Notes: generated by a model from the sequence alone, not told the origin. A stretch of 64,000 bases of DNA from Paenibacillus_S sp043945595 (GCF_043945595.1 NZ_JBIFNP010000001.1:4774001-4838000), one strand, 5' to 3'; shown: positions 37,866 to 47,769, counted from the first letter of the stretch. Numbers and translations are program-made.

Positions 37866-38879
37866 CTACTTTTTCCCTTTCACGTAATCTGCATCGAATA
37901 AGAACAGCTTGAAAACCAAAATAAGGGAAGGAATCAACAGACACATGCCCCCGATAAATACGACAACCAGCGCGAAGCCCATTGAGGGTGAGGTGACACT
38001 GCTCTGAATCGTAATGTAGGGATCAAGAATATAGGGATACTGCCCAATTCCGTAAGCGAAAAAGGCACAGAAAAATTGCAGCATGATGCAAACAAATGCG
38101 AGCCCATAGCGGCGGCCACGGTATAACAGCCACATCGCAATCATGAAAAAGGCAATAGAAAGTGCAAGCAGCCACCATAAATCCATCATATTTTGATAAT
38201 GCCGCTCATTGTGCTGCCCCAAATAAATAAAGGCCGTCAGGGCGATAATAATCGCCGGTGTGCTCCAGAACAGCGCATAGGTCCGCATAAGCTTTAACGC
38301 AGCTTGATCCTCTGCCCGTGAAGCGTAAAATGCCAGAAAACAAGCGCTAATAAACAAGACAGACACAATCGCCAATCCAACGATGCTCCACGACAACGGG
38401 TTGGTAAATAAAGCCCAGTAATCCAGAGAAACCGTCTGAGCCTGCTTCAAGATAAAGCCGCCTTCAGACAGGGCCAGCGCCATGGACAACGAAGCCGGGA
38501 TCAGCAAACCGGATGCGCCGTACAAAAACAGATAGACGATATTATTTTTGGAACCATAGTTTTCAAATGCATAGAACGAACCTCGAATAGCAAGCAGCAC
38601 GATTGCAATACTCCCCGGAACAAGCAGCGCCGAGCCATAGTAATAGGCCGTATCTGGAAAAAATCCGATCATGCCGATGTAGAAAAAGACGAAAAATACA
38701 TTTGTGATCTCCCATACGGGCGACAAATAACGAGAAATCAGACGATTAATGAGGTGATCCTGCTTGGTCAGGCGGGCATAAAAGGCAAAGAACCCGGCTC
38801 CAAAGTCAATGGAGGCTATAATAAGATACCCGTACAAAAACAGCCAAAGTACCGAAATCCCAATCAAATCGTAGCTCAT
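37866..38879 (-). CDS. cydB: Cytochrome bd ubiquinol/menaquinol oxidase subunit II
   Basis: A 337-residue membrane protein with about eight or nine helices. The N-terminus (GISVLWLFLYGYLIIASIDFGAGFF, then SRYLSPVWEITNVFFVFFYIG) and the WALFTNPLSWSIVGLAIVS segment match subunit II. With CydA it forms the high-affinity terminal oxidase used at low oxygen. Its ATG overlaps the cydA TGA by one base (TGATG). It is followed 43 bases later by cydD. Confidence 0.94.
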   Translation of the reverse strand: MSYDLIGISVLWLFLYGYLIIASIDFGAGFFAFYARLTKQDHLINRLISRYLSPVWEITNVFFVFFYIGMIGFFPDTAYYYGSALLVPGSIAIVLLAIRGSFYAFENYGSKNNIVYLFLYGASGLLIPASLSMALALSEGGFILKQAQTVSLDYWALFTNPLSWSIVGLAIVSVLFISACFLAFYASRAEDQAALKLMRTYALFWSTPAIIIALTAFIYLGQHNERHYQNMMDLWWLLALSIAFFMIAMWLLYRGRRYGLAFVCIMLQFFCAFFAYGIGQYPYILDPYITIQSSVTSPSMGFALVVVFIGGMCLLIPSLILVFKLFLFDADYVKGKK

Positions 38880-40243
38880 CAGGCATGCGCTCCCTTCCCT
38901 GTCCTCTTATCGTCCGCATGCTGCGCCCACTTCTCCAGCTCAGTTTCTGCCGGATTATTGTTGAATAAGCGCCGAAGAACAAGAACACTACCCACGCCTA
39001 ATACGATGTAAAGAAGAAGGAAGAGGAAAAATAGAATTCTCACGCTTGACGATGTCGTCGCCGCTTCTTCTACACGCATATATCCTCGTAAAATCCACGG
39101 CTGCCGCCCCAGTTCAGCGTAAAACCAACCCAGCTCGACTCCCAAAAATGCGAGCGGTGCAGCTAAAGCAATAATGCGGAGCAGCCATTTGTTGTGCTCA
39201 TTGCGTTTTTTCCAGAATGTAAACAGGAAATACAGAACGGATATGCCCAGCAATGCAAACCCGATGCCGGCCATCAAGTCAAACAAGTAATGTACAACGA
39301 GCGGAGGTTGTTCGTCCGGAGGAAATTCATTCAGACCTGTTACTTTCGCATTGAAGTCTCCAAAAGCCAGGAAGCTGAGCATCTTCGGCAGGTGAAGTGC
39401 GCCTGTAATTTTATGCTCGGCATTAAGCCATCCTAATACAATCAAATCCGCACCGCTCTCGGTCTCAAAATGCCATTCCCCCGCAGCCAGTTTTTCCGGT
39501 TGGTGTTCGGCCAAAAATTTGGCAGACACATCGCCAGCAAACGTGTTTAGCGCACCGAACAACAGGACAACCGTCATCATAAGCTTCAGTGCTTTTTTGT
39601 GATATCCCGTAACTCCCTTTCTAAGCATCGTAAAGGCTGCTATGCCTGCCAGCAGAGCGGCTCCTGTGAGATAGGCCGAGCTTAGTACATGGAATACCTT
39701 CGAGAACGTCGCCGTATTCAGCATCGCTTGCACCGGGTTAACGGCTGTAAATTGTCCGCCTTGCATGGTAAATCCTCCGGGTTGATTCATAAAACCATTT
39801 ACCGTCGTGATAAAAACAGCGGACATGCCTGCCCCTGCGACAATGGGGATCGTGAGCAGCCAATGAATGTATGGGTTCTTGAACCGTTCCCACGTATACA
39901 GATAGATGCCTAGAAAGATAGCTTCAAAAAAGAATGCAAACACCTCCATGAATAACGGAAGCGCAATAACGTTCCCCGCCAGCTTCATAAAATTCGGCCA
40001 CACCAGTGCCAGCTGCAGTGAGATTGCCGTGCCTGTTACGACACCGACGGCGACGGATATAACAAATCCCCGCGCCCACCTCTGAGCCATCAGTGTGTAG
40101 TGAGAATCTTGCTTGCGGATACCGATGAGCTCAGCAATCGCGATCATGAGAGGGGTACCGACACCAATCGTCGCGAATATCATATGGAACCCTAGTGTCA
40201 TTCCTGTCACCAGCTTGCTCCATAGTACCGTATCAATTCCCAT
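38879..40243 (-). CDS. cydA: Cytochrome bd ubiquinol/menaquinol oxidase subunit I
   Basis: A 454-residue haem-bearing subunit. Axial ligand candidates are His in GFHMIFATIGVG (haem b595/d region), His in KVFHVLSSAYLTG, and Met in the long periplasmic part; the GRQPWILRGYMRV motif and the quinol-loop area are present. The Q-loop is short, as in other Bacillota. ATG 40243 follows GGAGGCAGTAAGGA. Operon cydA-cydB-cydD-cydC. Upstream 40244-40390 must hold the promoter; I saw no convincing Rex or Fnr site. Confidence 0.95.
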   Translation of the reverse strand: MGIDTVLWSKLVTGMTLGFHMIFATIGVGTPLMIAIAELIGIRKQDSHYTLMAQRWARGFVISVAVGVVTGTAISLQLALVWPNFMKLAGNVIALPLFMEVFAFFFEAIFLGIYLYTWERFKNPYIHWLLTIPIVAGAGMSAVFITTVNGFMNQPGGFTMQGGQFTAVNPVQAMLNTATFSKVFHVLSSAYLTGAALLAGIAAFTMLRKGVTGYHKKALKLMMTVVLLFGALNTFAGDVSAKFLAEHQPEKLAAGEWHFETESGADLIVLGWLNAEHKITGALHLPKMLSFLAFGDFNAKVTGLNEFPPDEQPPLVVHYLFDLMAGIGFALLGISVLYFLFTFWKKRNEHNKWLLRIIALAAPLAFLGVELGWFYAELGRQPWILRGYMRVEEAATTSSSVRILFFLFLLLYIVLGVGSVLVLRRLFNNNPAETELEKWAQHADDKRTGKGAHA

Positions 40244-40390
40244 TCCTTACTGCCTCCCCTCCAAAGCCATTTGTAATCAGGTTCGATTTTATCCCTGTCC
40301 TTTACTCAGTTCAATCGCGGTCACAGCTTCTCCCTTAATCGTTCAAGAATGGAACAATTCTTTCTAACAGTTCAATGAAAAATGCACAAA

Positions 40391-40419
40391 AAGCCCGATC
40401 GGGCTATTGAATCGGGCTT
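40391..40419 (-). terminator. Terminator between the TetR gene and cydA
   Basis: Arms AAGCCCGAT/ATCGGGCTT are followed on the minus strand by TTTT. It ends the TetR gene transcript. Confidence 0.82.
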
Positions 40420-40463
40420 GCTTATCGTGATAACTTTATCTGTTTCTTTGTTCTTGATTCCAA

Positions 40464-41081
40464 TTATTTTGTTAAGTCCGTATCTTTAACATCCATCATG
40501 TAACTTCTGACCAGCCTCTCCACGTACTTCATATATCGTTGAATGGGGTCGGCGCTGCCAGTCAATCTGCTTGCCATAATGGCTCCCTCCAGCGAGTCAG
40601 TCAGAAATGATGCCAATTCAATAGCGTCTGTGTCCGGACGAATCTCCGCATTTCGAATCCCCTGATCTATGATTGACCCCACGAATTGAACCATAGCCTG
40701 ATAAGCTTCATGAGCTTTCTGCTGAAGCTCAGGGAACGAACCATCACTCTCTACCGCCATATTCAACAGTGGACATCCCCCAGGAATCGGAGGGTTGTTC
40801 ACAGCATCCTGATAAACTGCAGAAACTTTCATGAGCTTATCAAGCACATTCGTTCCTTCTTGCTCCGCCTGAACAAAACATTCAAGCAATATCCCTTTTG
40901 CCCGCTCAAAAGCAGCAAGTACAATCATTTCTTTGTTTTCAAATCGTCGATAGATCGCACCCTTAGGTAGTGCAGCTGCCTGCATAATATCCTGAATTGA
41001 TGTTTGTGCAATGCCTCTTGTATTAAATAAGAGCATAGCCTCGTTTATAATTTTTTCTCGTACATCGTCTGGCTTATTCAT
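40464..41081 (-). CDS. TetR-family transcriptional regulator
   Basis: A 205-residue repressor. Helix-turn-helix: TSIQDIMQAAALPKGAIYRRFENKEMIVLAAFE. The C-terminal domain with NNPPIPGGCPLLNMAVESDGS belongs to the YxaF/LmrA-like TetR_C group. ATG 41081 follows GAGGAGAGAAAC. An ACCG-N7-CGGT inverted repeat (41191-41205) lies in its upstream region. The divergent gene it presumably controlled is now only a relic (41376-41552). Confidence 0.9.
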   Translation of the reverse strand: MNKPDDVREKIINEAMLLFNTRGIAQTSIQDIMQAAALPKGAIYRRFENKEMIVLAAFERAKGILLECFVQAEQEGTNVLDKLMKVSAVYQDAVNNPPIPGGCPLLNMAVESDGSFPELQQKAHEAYQAMVQFVGSIIDQGIRNAEIRPDTDAIELASFLTDSLEGAIMASRLTGSADPIQRYMKYVERLVRSYMMDVKDTDLTK

Positions 41082-41190
41082 GTTTCTCTCCTCATCATGT
41101 AAGCTCATCAGGGTTGTTTTATTTATATTGTCACAAAATTCACAAAGCTGTCTATTTGCAAATAAGCCGTCCTAAAGTATACTGAATCTC

Positions 41191-41205
41191 ACCGAACTGG
41201 ACGGT
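41191..41205. promoter_or_regulatory. Candidate TetR operator
   Basis: The imperfect inverted repeat ACCGAACTGGACGGT lies about 110 bases upstream of the TetR start, in the gap to a divergent gene relic. Position and symmetry fit a TetR operator; no binding data. Confidence 0.35.
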
Positions 41206-41375
41206 TAGGTCCGTAAATCCTATGCCTATTAAAGCGCGTTACCCTGCAAGTTAACTTCTATGCCCAATAAAAATGCCGAATCATACTACGCTAATTCTAA
41301 CTTAAGAGAAGGTGGAAGGCTATGCCGTTCTTTAAAGCGGTGCCAACGGAGAGGAATTGTCAGCAGGCCGCTTGA

Positions 41376-41552
41376 GAGCTCGGACAGCAGGTGACAGCAT
41401 TTGTTCGAAAGCCGAGCGACTTGGCACAACACCCACGGCTGAATATTGTCATTAGCCGCATCTTGGAAGATGACGAATACCTAAGGGAGGTGGTTGCCTC
41501 AAATAATGGAGGCAGCCATGTCGCGTCTTATTTCTGCCATGAAGGCAGATAG
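41376..41552 (+). pseudogene. Fragment of an NAD(P)H-binding (NmrA/SDR-like) oxidoreductase
   Basis: The 58-codon stretch ELGQQVTAFVRKPSDLAQHP followed by LNIVISRILEDDEYLREVVA matches the second strand and first helices of NAD(P)H-binding NmrA-like proteins. The glycine-rich start is out of frame upstream and the C-terminal two thirds are missing. It is a relic of the divergent partner of the TetR gene. An unassigned open frame with an AAAGGAG site begins at 41749 but does not resemble any family. The rest of 41206-41887 holds no gene. Confidence 0.55.
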
Positions 41553-41887
41553 CGTACAACGGCTTGTAATGCCACTAAGCGATGGCGCTGACCACACACC
41601 AAATATACGAATTTGGGGATTCGTTTAATCGAAAAAACACTATCGGCGGGAACCGCACCGGCTGGGAGCCGTACAGAGCGGGCCGGAGAAAGCTGCGCGG
41701 ATTGTGAAGACAACTTTCGCTCTAAACAACATGTAAAGGAGTTGCGCCATGACGATTAATCACAGTTTTTTGTTCTCGCTTCATTGCTGGTTTTCCTCTT
41801 CACTGTTCACATTCGCCGGTTTCCGTTTTGCCCGGCTGCGCAGTGAACGTGATTCTCGCCGATTGATAGGTAACGCGCATCGGGCTG

Positions 41888-42529
41888 ATGAACGCTAAAA
41901 GTGCTTTCCGCCTCCTGATTACCGTTGCTGCAGCCTTCGTCTTCTGGACGCTCTTGAATCGTTTCGCCCTGGATCCTGATGCGTCGGTTTTTTTGAGCCA
42001 CAAGACCAAGCTCACCCGTCCGATGAACTTACCAGTCTGGCTAACTATGCTGAACGTTCACGTCATCTTCGCCTGCATCGCAATCGCTGCGGGCGCCATA
42101 AACTTTGCTAGTGCCAAGCCCCGTAAGTATCGGAAGACGCATCGTATTCTCGGCTACGTCTATGTCGCCGCCGTACTGGCCGTATGCATCACATCAGGCT
42201 ATATGGCTCCTTTTGCAACCGGAGGCAAGGTCGTGAGTGTAGCCTTCAATTTGCTTAATATCATTTGGATATTTATCACAGTGAACGCATACTTGCATAT
42301 TCGACAAGGACGGGTTAAAGACCACATCCGCTGGATGATCCGCAGCTACACGTTCTGCTTTACCAATCAGACGATACATTCGCTTATGTTTCTCTTCATC
42401 AATGCGATGGGAATGAGCTATGAGGCCGGATACACGGCGAGTGTTATGGGAACGATCGTACTTCTTTTCTTGGCGGCGGAATGGATCATTCGGAGACGAA
42501 AGGCTGGCGGGAGTACGGTGTCGTTTTGA
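41888..42529 (+). CDS. DUF2306 family membrane protein
   Basis: A 213-residue integral membrane protein with about six helices. The first is FRLLITVAAAFVFWTLLNRF, then VWLTMLNVHVIFACIAIAAGAINF. The conserved motif KYRKTHRILGYVYVAAVLA (HR-x-LGY) and VKDHIRWMIRSYTFCF (H-x-RW) mark the DUF2306 group, whose function is unknown. ATG 41888 has only a weak upstream site. The gene is followed at once by an IS3-family relic. Confidence 0.75.
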   Translation: MNAKSAFRLLITVAAAFVFWTLLNRFALDPDASVFLSHKTKLTRPMNLPVWLTMLNVHVIFACIAIAAGAINFASAKPRKYRKTHRILGYVYVAAVLAVCITSGYMAPFATGGKVVSVAFNLLNIIWIFITVNAYLHIRQGRVKDHIRWMIRSYTFCFTNQTIHSLMFLFINAMGMSYEAGYTASVMGTIVLLFLAAEWIIRRRKAGGSTVSF

Positions 42530-42569
42530 GGATAATACCAGCGCAGCTGAAACAGACCGCAAAGTAGAA

Positions 42570-43610
42570 TGAAATATTTGGAATCCACTTCATAAAAGCC
42601 TACCCGGTTGAAATGAAAATGAAGGCCATTGAAATGAGGGTAGCGGGTGTACCCGTGAAAGTAATTATGGAGCAGCTCAACATACGAAATAAAACTCAGA
42701 TCGAGACGTGGATGAGGTGGTATCGCGCTGGAGAAAGCCATCGACTTGAACAGCCAGCCGGTAAACAATATAGCTACGGAAAGGGTCCCGAGCATGCCTC
42801 AGAACTCGAAAAATTGAAAGCCGAGATTCGGTTTCTGAAACAACAGCTGGACGTGCTAAAAAAGTACAAGGAACTGAAAAGGAGGTGGTATCACCAGAGG
42901 TCGTCATCCCATGGATGGAGTCCATTCAAGGAGAAGTAGGCGTGTCTCAAGCTTGTGCATGGTTAGGGGTTGGCTCGTTCAACGTACTATCGTTGAGGGC
43001 TACAATACCGCGTCAAGGTAAAGAAACGCAATGCAACGGGACAGCCTGCTCATCTCGCCGAACATCTGCTGAAACGTCAATTTCAAGCTGATGAACCGAT
43101 GCAAAAACTAGTCACAGATATTACTCATTTGCCATTTGGCGGGAAAACATTGTACCTGTCGAGCATTTTAGACTTGTTTAATGGAGAGATCGTGGCTTAC
43201 AGTATAGCTGACAAGCAAGATACATCGTTTGTTCTGTACGCTACACCAGCTCCCAGATCAACCTGGTATGATGCTGCACAGTGACCAGGGCAGCGTATAC
43301 ACGTCTCAGGCATACCGGGATGCTGTAAAAGGAAAAGGCATTAACATGAACATGTCCCGCAAGGGAACGCCCGCTGATAATACCCCCATCGAATCGTTTC
43401 ATTCCACACTAAAGTCTGAAACGTTCTATCTCGAACAGTTTGTACAACGACGGCAATCTTTGAACAAACTGTTCGAGACTACATTACCTACTATAACTCA
43501 ACTCGCATTCAAACGAAACTAAATAACCAGTCGCCGGTTGATTTCCGACGACTGGCTGCTTAAACTTGCAAGGTGTTTTGATTCCTGTCTCACAAACAGG
43601 GGGCAGTCCC
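42570..43610 (+). mobile_element. Decayed IS3-family insertion sequence
   Basis: OrfA is readable from about 42595 (PVEMKMKAIEMRVAGVPV, then the leucine-zipper ELEKLKAEIRFLKQQLDVLKK, in 42613-42939). OrfB is broken into several frames: VSQACAWLGV, KLVTDITHLPFGGKTLYLSS with the first Asp of DDE, MMLHSDQGSVYTSQAY with the second, ADNTPIESFHSTLKSE with the Glu, and NSTRIQTKLNNQSPVDF to a stop at about 43562. A terminal sequence (GTCTCACAAACAGGGGGCAG) lies at about 43587-43606; a matching left end was not found. It cannot encode a functional transposase. Confidence 0.85.
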
Positions 43611-43639
43611 CTCCACTCTGAAATTTTATTAAATCGAAA

Positions 43640-43661
43640 GAGCCGCGAAAGTACGCGGCTC
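43640..43661 (-). terminator. Terminator of the NarL-type two-component operon
   Basis: Arms GAGCCGCG/CGCGGCTC with a short loop, followed by T-rich sequence on the minus strand, about 30 bases after the regulator stop. Confidence 0.78.
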
Positions 43662-43689
43662 CCGTGAACATCATATAATTGAGAGGCAT

Positions 43690-44346
43690 TCATACCAACC
43701 CGGAGACAATAGCATACCGGATCGCCTGGGCCCTGTCCTTAAAGTCCAGCTTTTCATAAATTGCGCTGACATGATTTCGTACCGTACCTTCAGCTAAATG
43801 AAGGTGGCGTGCTATTTCACGATTATCTTCACCTAGCCCGATATGCTGCAAGACCTCAATCTCCCGCTGCGTTAACCGTGAGAGTGCATCGCCGGACACC
43901 GTCAAATCCGCCTTACGACGGCGCGTTACCTCATCGACAAGCTTGGTCGTTACCTGTGGCGAAATCAGCGTCCCTCCGGATTGAACCCGCAGGATAGCAT
44001 TGGTCAATTCTTCAGGCTCGATATCCTTGAGAAGATACCCTACTGCACCGAACTGAAGCGCCTCAAACACATATTCGTCATCATCGAACGTTGTGAGCAC
44101 GACAATTTGTACCTGATTGCCTTCTTCCCTGAGCTTTTTGATGCATTCCACGCCGTTCATAATGGGCATTCGAATATCCATCAAAACGAGATTGGGACTG
44201 CAGGAACGGATCATATCAAGCGCTTCCAATCCATTGTTGGCAAGTCCAATTACCTTAGCGTTCGGAATCCGCAGCTCGATAACTGTCTTCAAATTTTCCC
44301 TGAACAACCGTTGATCATCCACGATCACTAAGCGAAGTGATTCCAT
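43690..44346 (-). CDS. NarL/LuxR-type response regulator
   Basis: A 218-residue regulator. Receiver: VIVDDQRLFREN, phospho-Asp in NLVLMDIRMPIMNG, Thr in VVLTTFDDDEYV, Lys in YLLKDIEP. The C-terminal LuxR helix-turn-helix is LTQREIEVLQHIGLGEDNREIARHL followed by AEGTVRNHVSAIYEKL. ATG 44346 follows GGAGGAGG and overlaps the 3' end of the kinase by about 32 bases, so the pair is coupled. Targets unknown; DesK/LiaS-like pairs in Bacillota often respond to envelope conditions. Confidence 0.93.
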   Translation of the reverse strand: MESLRLVIVDDQRLFRENLKTVIELRIPNAKVIGLANNGLEALDMIRSCSPNLVLMDIRMPIMNGVECIKKLREEGNQVQIVVLTTFDDDEYVFEALQFGAVGYLLKDIEPEELTNAILRVQSGGTLISPQVTTKLVDEVTRRRKADLTVSGDALSRLTQREIEVLQHIGLGEDNREIARHLHLAEGTVRNHVSAIYEKLDFKDRAQAIRYAIVSGLV

Positions 44347-45565
44347 CGTCTTCCTCCTCCTGATTAAGCGGAAGCCATACCCGCAATGTAAAACCGAAGC
44401 CTGATTTAGAGGAAATCGTAACCTTCCCTCCTAAAGAGGCGATCCTCTCATGGATACCCACCAGCCCGAACCCACCGCTCATCACATCCGAGCCTTGGCC
44501 GTTATCGCGGACGGTTAATTCGATTCCGTCAATCTCATAATAAAAGGTAACCAATATTTCCGTGGCACGGCCGTGCCGAAACGCATTCGTCAGTCCCTCC
44601 TGAACGACTCGGTAAAAGGCGTCCTCCATATTTTTGCCTGGAAATTGAGGCACCTGACCAAAATTCGTAATTACTTTAATCCCTGTGGCTTTACTGAATA
44701 CCTCTATCAAATTTTTAACGCTACCGAGTCCGCTGACCCCATCATCCTCGCTTGGTCTCATTCCACGCAGAACCCGCCTAATGTCCCCAAGTCCGCCGCG
44801 AACCAGACTACGGGCATGGACAATAAAATCCGGTACGTCCTTGTTGTCTACCAGCAGCTGCTCACGGTAAGCGTCAAGCAGGGAGAGCAGATTCGTTAGC
44901 GTATAGGCTACGGTATCATGGATTTCTCGCGCAATCCGTGTCCGTTCTTCTGTCAGCGTTACCTGCTTTATATCCGCGGCCAGATTCTGCAGATTAATGT
45001 TGGTCTCCGCAATGAATTGACTGGAGTAGTTCAGCTGCTCCAATATCTTCATGCTTTGCGCATGCAAACGGCGCTCCCGTGCTAGAAAAAAACCGGCATA
45101 TCCGGCAACCGCATACATTACATACGTTACAAGCAGGGATCCCACATCCACCAAATGAGAAGCAGTAAACCATAACGAGACTTGCATCTTAGATAATAGT
45201 AATGTATAACCGCAGTTTGCAAGAAACGTATAAATGGCAATCCACAAAGGGAGAAACAGAAAGGATTCATACAGCATCCAAGCTTGCAGCACGCCCATAA
45301 TCTGAGGGTCGGAAGCCGTAGGGACAGCAAGAATAGAGTTCATTATTATCCGGAACATCATGATTCCAATGCGTGTTCTGCTATGCCTGACCATCGGCAG
45401 ACAAGCGGATAAAACCGCCGACAGGATCATAAAAGTTGCAAAGGGATAGGACCACGTCAGTGGAAAGCTTTGCCACAGCTGCTTCTGCCAATAAACAAGC
45501 AGCACGCCGGCATGGATGAAAGTGCTTACTAAAATAAAAAATACGCTGTTTTTATTATCACTCAT
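44315..45565 (-). CDS. Sensor histidine kinase (HisKA_3, NarL-system partner)
   Basis: A 416-residue membrane kinase. Residues 1-160 hold about six membrane helices with no obvious extracellular domain, then a coiled linker. The HisKA_3 phospho-acceptor is in ERTRIAREIHDTVAYTL, and the ATPase domain shows VQEGLTNAFRHG, DNGQGSD and GFGLVGIHERIASLGG. This is the intramembrane-sensing layout (DesK/LiaS type). It autophosphorylates and passes phosphate to the adjacent LuxR-type regulator. Divergent spacing upstream is clear to 45650. Confidence 0.92.
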   Translation of the reverse strand: MSDNKNSVFFILVSTFIHAGVLLVYWQKQLWQSFPLTWSYPFATFMILSAVLSACLPMVRHSRTRIGIMMFRIIMNSILAVPTASDPQIMGVLQAWMLYESFLFLPLWIAIYTFLANCGYTLLLSKMQVSLWFTASHLVDVGSLLVTYVMYAVAGYAGFFLARERRLHAQSMKILEQLNYSSQFIAETNINLQNLAADIKQVTLTEERTRIAREIHDTVAYTLTNLLSLLDAYREQLLVDNKDVPDFIVHARSLVRGGLGDIRRVLRGMRPSEDDGVSGLGSVKNLIEVFSKATGIKVITNFGQVPQFPGKNMEDAFYRVVQEGLTNAFRHGRATEILVTFYYEIDGIELTVRDNGQGSDVMSGGFGLVGIHERIASLGGKVTISSKSGFGFTLRVWLPLNQEEEDDGITSLSDRG

Positions 45566-45649
45566 CGTTCATTCACCTGGGTGCTTGTATTTATCCGTTC
45601 ATTATACTTGTGAAACTTCAATAGCTCAACCCAATAGATAAAGAAAACA

Positions 45650-45688
45650 GGCTGGCTGCATAGCCTCTTCCGGGCATAACAGCCAGCC
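45650..45688 (-). terminator. Terminator of the sugar transporter/glycosidase operon
   Basis: Nine-bp arms GGCTGGCTG/CAGCCAGCC are followed on the minus strand by TGTTTTCTTT, right after the glycosidase stop. Confidence 0.85.
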
Positions 45689-45695
45689 TTCTTCC

Positions 45696-47769
45696 TTACA
45701 ACCAAGCATTCAAGCCTTCCCAGCGAACCGTCCAGGAGCCATCCTTAGGAAAGCCGGGAGCTGCTTGATCGTCCCCTCCCTGCCAACCGCACGCCATCAT
45801 AGCTACTGCTGCTAACAGCCCGCCATTTCCAGGCAAATAAGCGGTTAAATATGCCTGCTGGTAGTTGTGCCCGTTGCGCAGATACGAGTTTTTTGCCGTG
45901 TCCATAAGCAGCGCGTCAACAGCTATGTTTCCTTCACCCAGTCTCGCTGCGGTCATTGCCGTCATAGGAAAATCCCAGCCCCAGGACGTTGGCCACTGCC
46001 ATTCTTTCAAGACCTTATAAAGCGTATTTTTCATTATCTCCAGACGAACCGATTTACCTGGAAGTATGCCTAGTGCTCCAAGCATGGACGGATGATCCGT
46101 ATTCGACCTGGTGTAAGTGTCTGGCGCATTCTCATGGGCCAGATACACACCGTCCGCTTGCGGTAAATCGGAAAGATGCTCGCAAATGTGGCTCCACTTT
46201 GCTTCGGGAGGCAGACCGAGCCGCTCTCTCCAAGCTTGTGCAAGCTCAAGTCCGTGTCTCCAGTATTCAAGCTCGAAGGTTGGATTCCAAGCAGCTTCCG
46301 CCTTATGCTCCTCCTGCGCCGGAATTACAGGCGGTCCCAGTACATAACGGCTCCGTTCAGGCTCCCATACGGTGAAGGAAGCCATAAATTCGGCCGTCAT
46401 CATTACCACCTCGCGGAAATAAGCCAAGGTTGTCTCATCAGGCTCAGCCAGGTAGCACAACTCCGCATAGACGATCGGATGCGGCTGCTGCCAAATAAGC
46501 AGCGGACCGATAGAAGACGGACTGTCATAGCCCTGTGGACCGACCATTTTAGGCCAGCGCGCTCCTTCATAGCCCTGTGACCGCGCAAGCTCAATGGCTG
46601 CAGGCAGCGTTTTCACATACCAATCCAAGCTTTTTCTTAGCAGTTGGGTCCTGCCCCACAGCGCAAAATGAACTGCATGCCACCAGTGCATTTCCAGGTG
46701 AAACTTGCCGAACCAGGTACTGTGCAGCAGGCCCGTCTCCTGCGGCGGCAGTGAGCCTGCGCAGTGGATTGCCGTCAGAAACTGCGAGAGCACAATTCTC
46801 CTTTCCAGCTCCATGGCTCTAGGGTCCTTGCTTGCCGCTAATTCTACGGCCCCTCCCTCCGTCCAAAAGCGTTCCCAATGATCCTTACTCCATTTCTCGG
46901 TCTCCTCATACCCCGACAACGGCCCTATCTTTTCAGTCGCGCTAAATCCAAGCGTAAATTCGAGCGATGCCGTCGTTCCGCTCGGGCGCAAGCAGTAACG
47001 GTGCGTCTCAGTCTGGCTTAGCTCACCATCGGACCAAGCGGCTTTTACACTGTACCGATCGTGGTCCATCGTTCTTCTAAAAACGCCGCTGCTCAAGGAA
47101 TCTTGTAAGAATTCGGTTTGATGCAGCTCACCCGAAGACCAACTCAAGCCCGTGCTCTCTTGCCAGTTTCTCGAGACCGGATGAGGCGATGGAAACGCTA
47201 TCGTTACTTCAAGACGGCCCAGCGTAAGCAGAGGCGATTCAATGCGTACACTGAGCTGATCCGCGTGCGGATGGCAGCATGTGTGCACCGTTATGGAAAC
47301 GCCATCCACCCGGAAACGGCTGATCAATAAGCCGCTCCATAAGTCCAGCGTTTGCTCGATATCATGAAGCTCTTCCAGCTTCACCTGCTTATCGTCCGCT
47401 GTAAGCAGCCGAAGTCCGATTTGACCCAATTGGATCCGGTGCGGATTTTGTCTCAGCCAATGAAACGCTTCTTCCTGACCTGTATCATCTACAGCATAGC
47501 CAACCTGGCGTCCATAGGTATCGTAATCGGTTAACCGAATATCCTGCGGACGATAGCGGGCTGGATCTCCCGAGCTGTGCCAGCCCCACTGCGATTGCGT
47601 GCCAAGCGGTACTTTATAGTGCTCTGAAAAACTTTGCAGTCCGGTAACGTCTGCGGTAAACGCGAACTCCCCGTTGCCTACCGACAACGGAGATACCGGT
47701 TCAGGCTTCCCGGACGACGGGATTGTGCCTGCCCACAAGAGCACGACGATCCAACGGATTCTTCTTCAT
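45696..47769 (-). pseudogene. Six-hairpin glycosidase-like enzyme (GH65/GH95-like) with an N-terminal frameshift
   Basis: A protein of about 690 residues. The N-terminal beta domain (PLSVGNGEFAFTADVTGLQ, SFSEHYKVPLGTQSQWGWHS) and the C-terminal alpha/alpha barrel (ETGLLHSTWFGKFHLEMHWWHAVHF, SWGWDFPMTAMTAARLG, GNGGLLAAVAMM) are those of the six-hairpin glycosidase superfamily. The true start is ATG 47769 (GGAGGTTGTGAC upstream), giving MKKNPLDRRALVGRHNPVVRE, which then hits a TGA. One extra base near 47699-47709 (GGTTC on the plus strand) breaks the frame; removing it joins VVRE to PVSPLSVGNGEF. It is the last gene of a sugar ABC operon, so it probably acts inside the cell on an imported oligosaccharide. 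The substrate is unknown. Confidence 0.75.

Noticed and set aside
40244..40390. Rex or Fnr operator upstream of cydA
   Set aside because: A TTGTG...TTCATTGAA-like stretch has the wrong spacing and a poor second half-site.
41749..41898. Short plus-strand open frame with an AAAGGAG site before the DUF2306 gene
   Set aside because: About 49 codons, no resemblance to a family, and it overlaps the DUF2306 start; may be a damaged gene start but cannot be supported.
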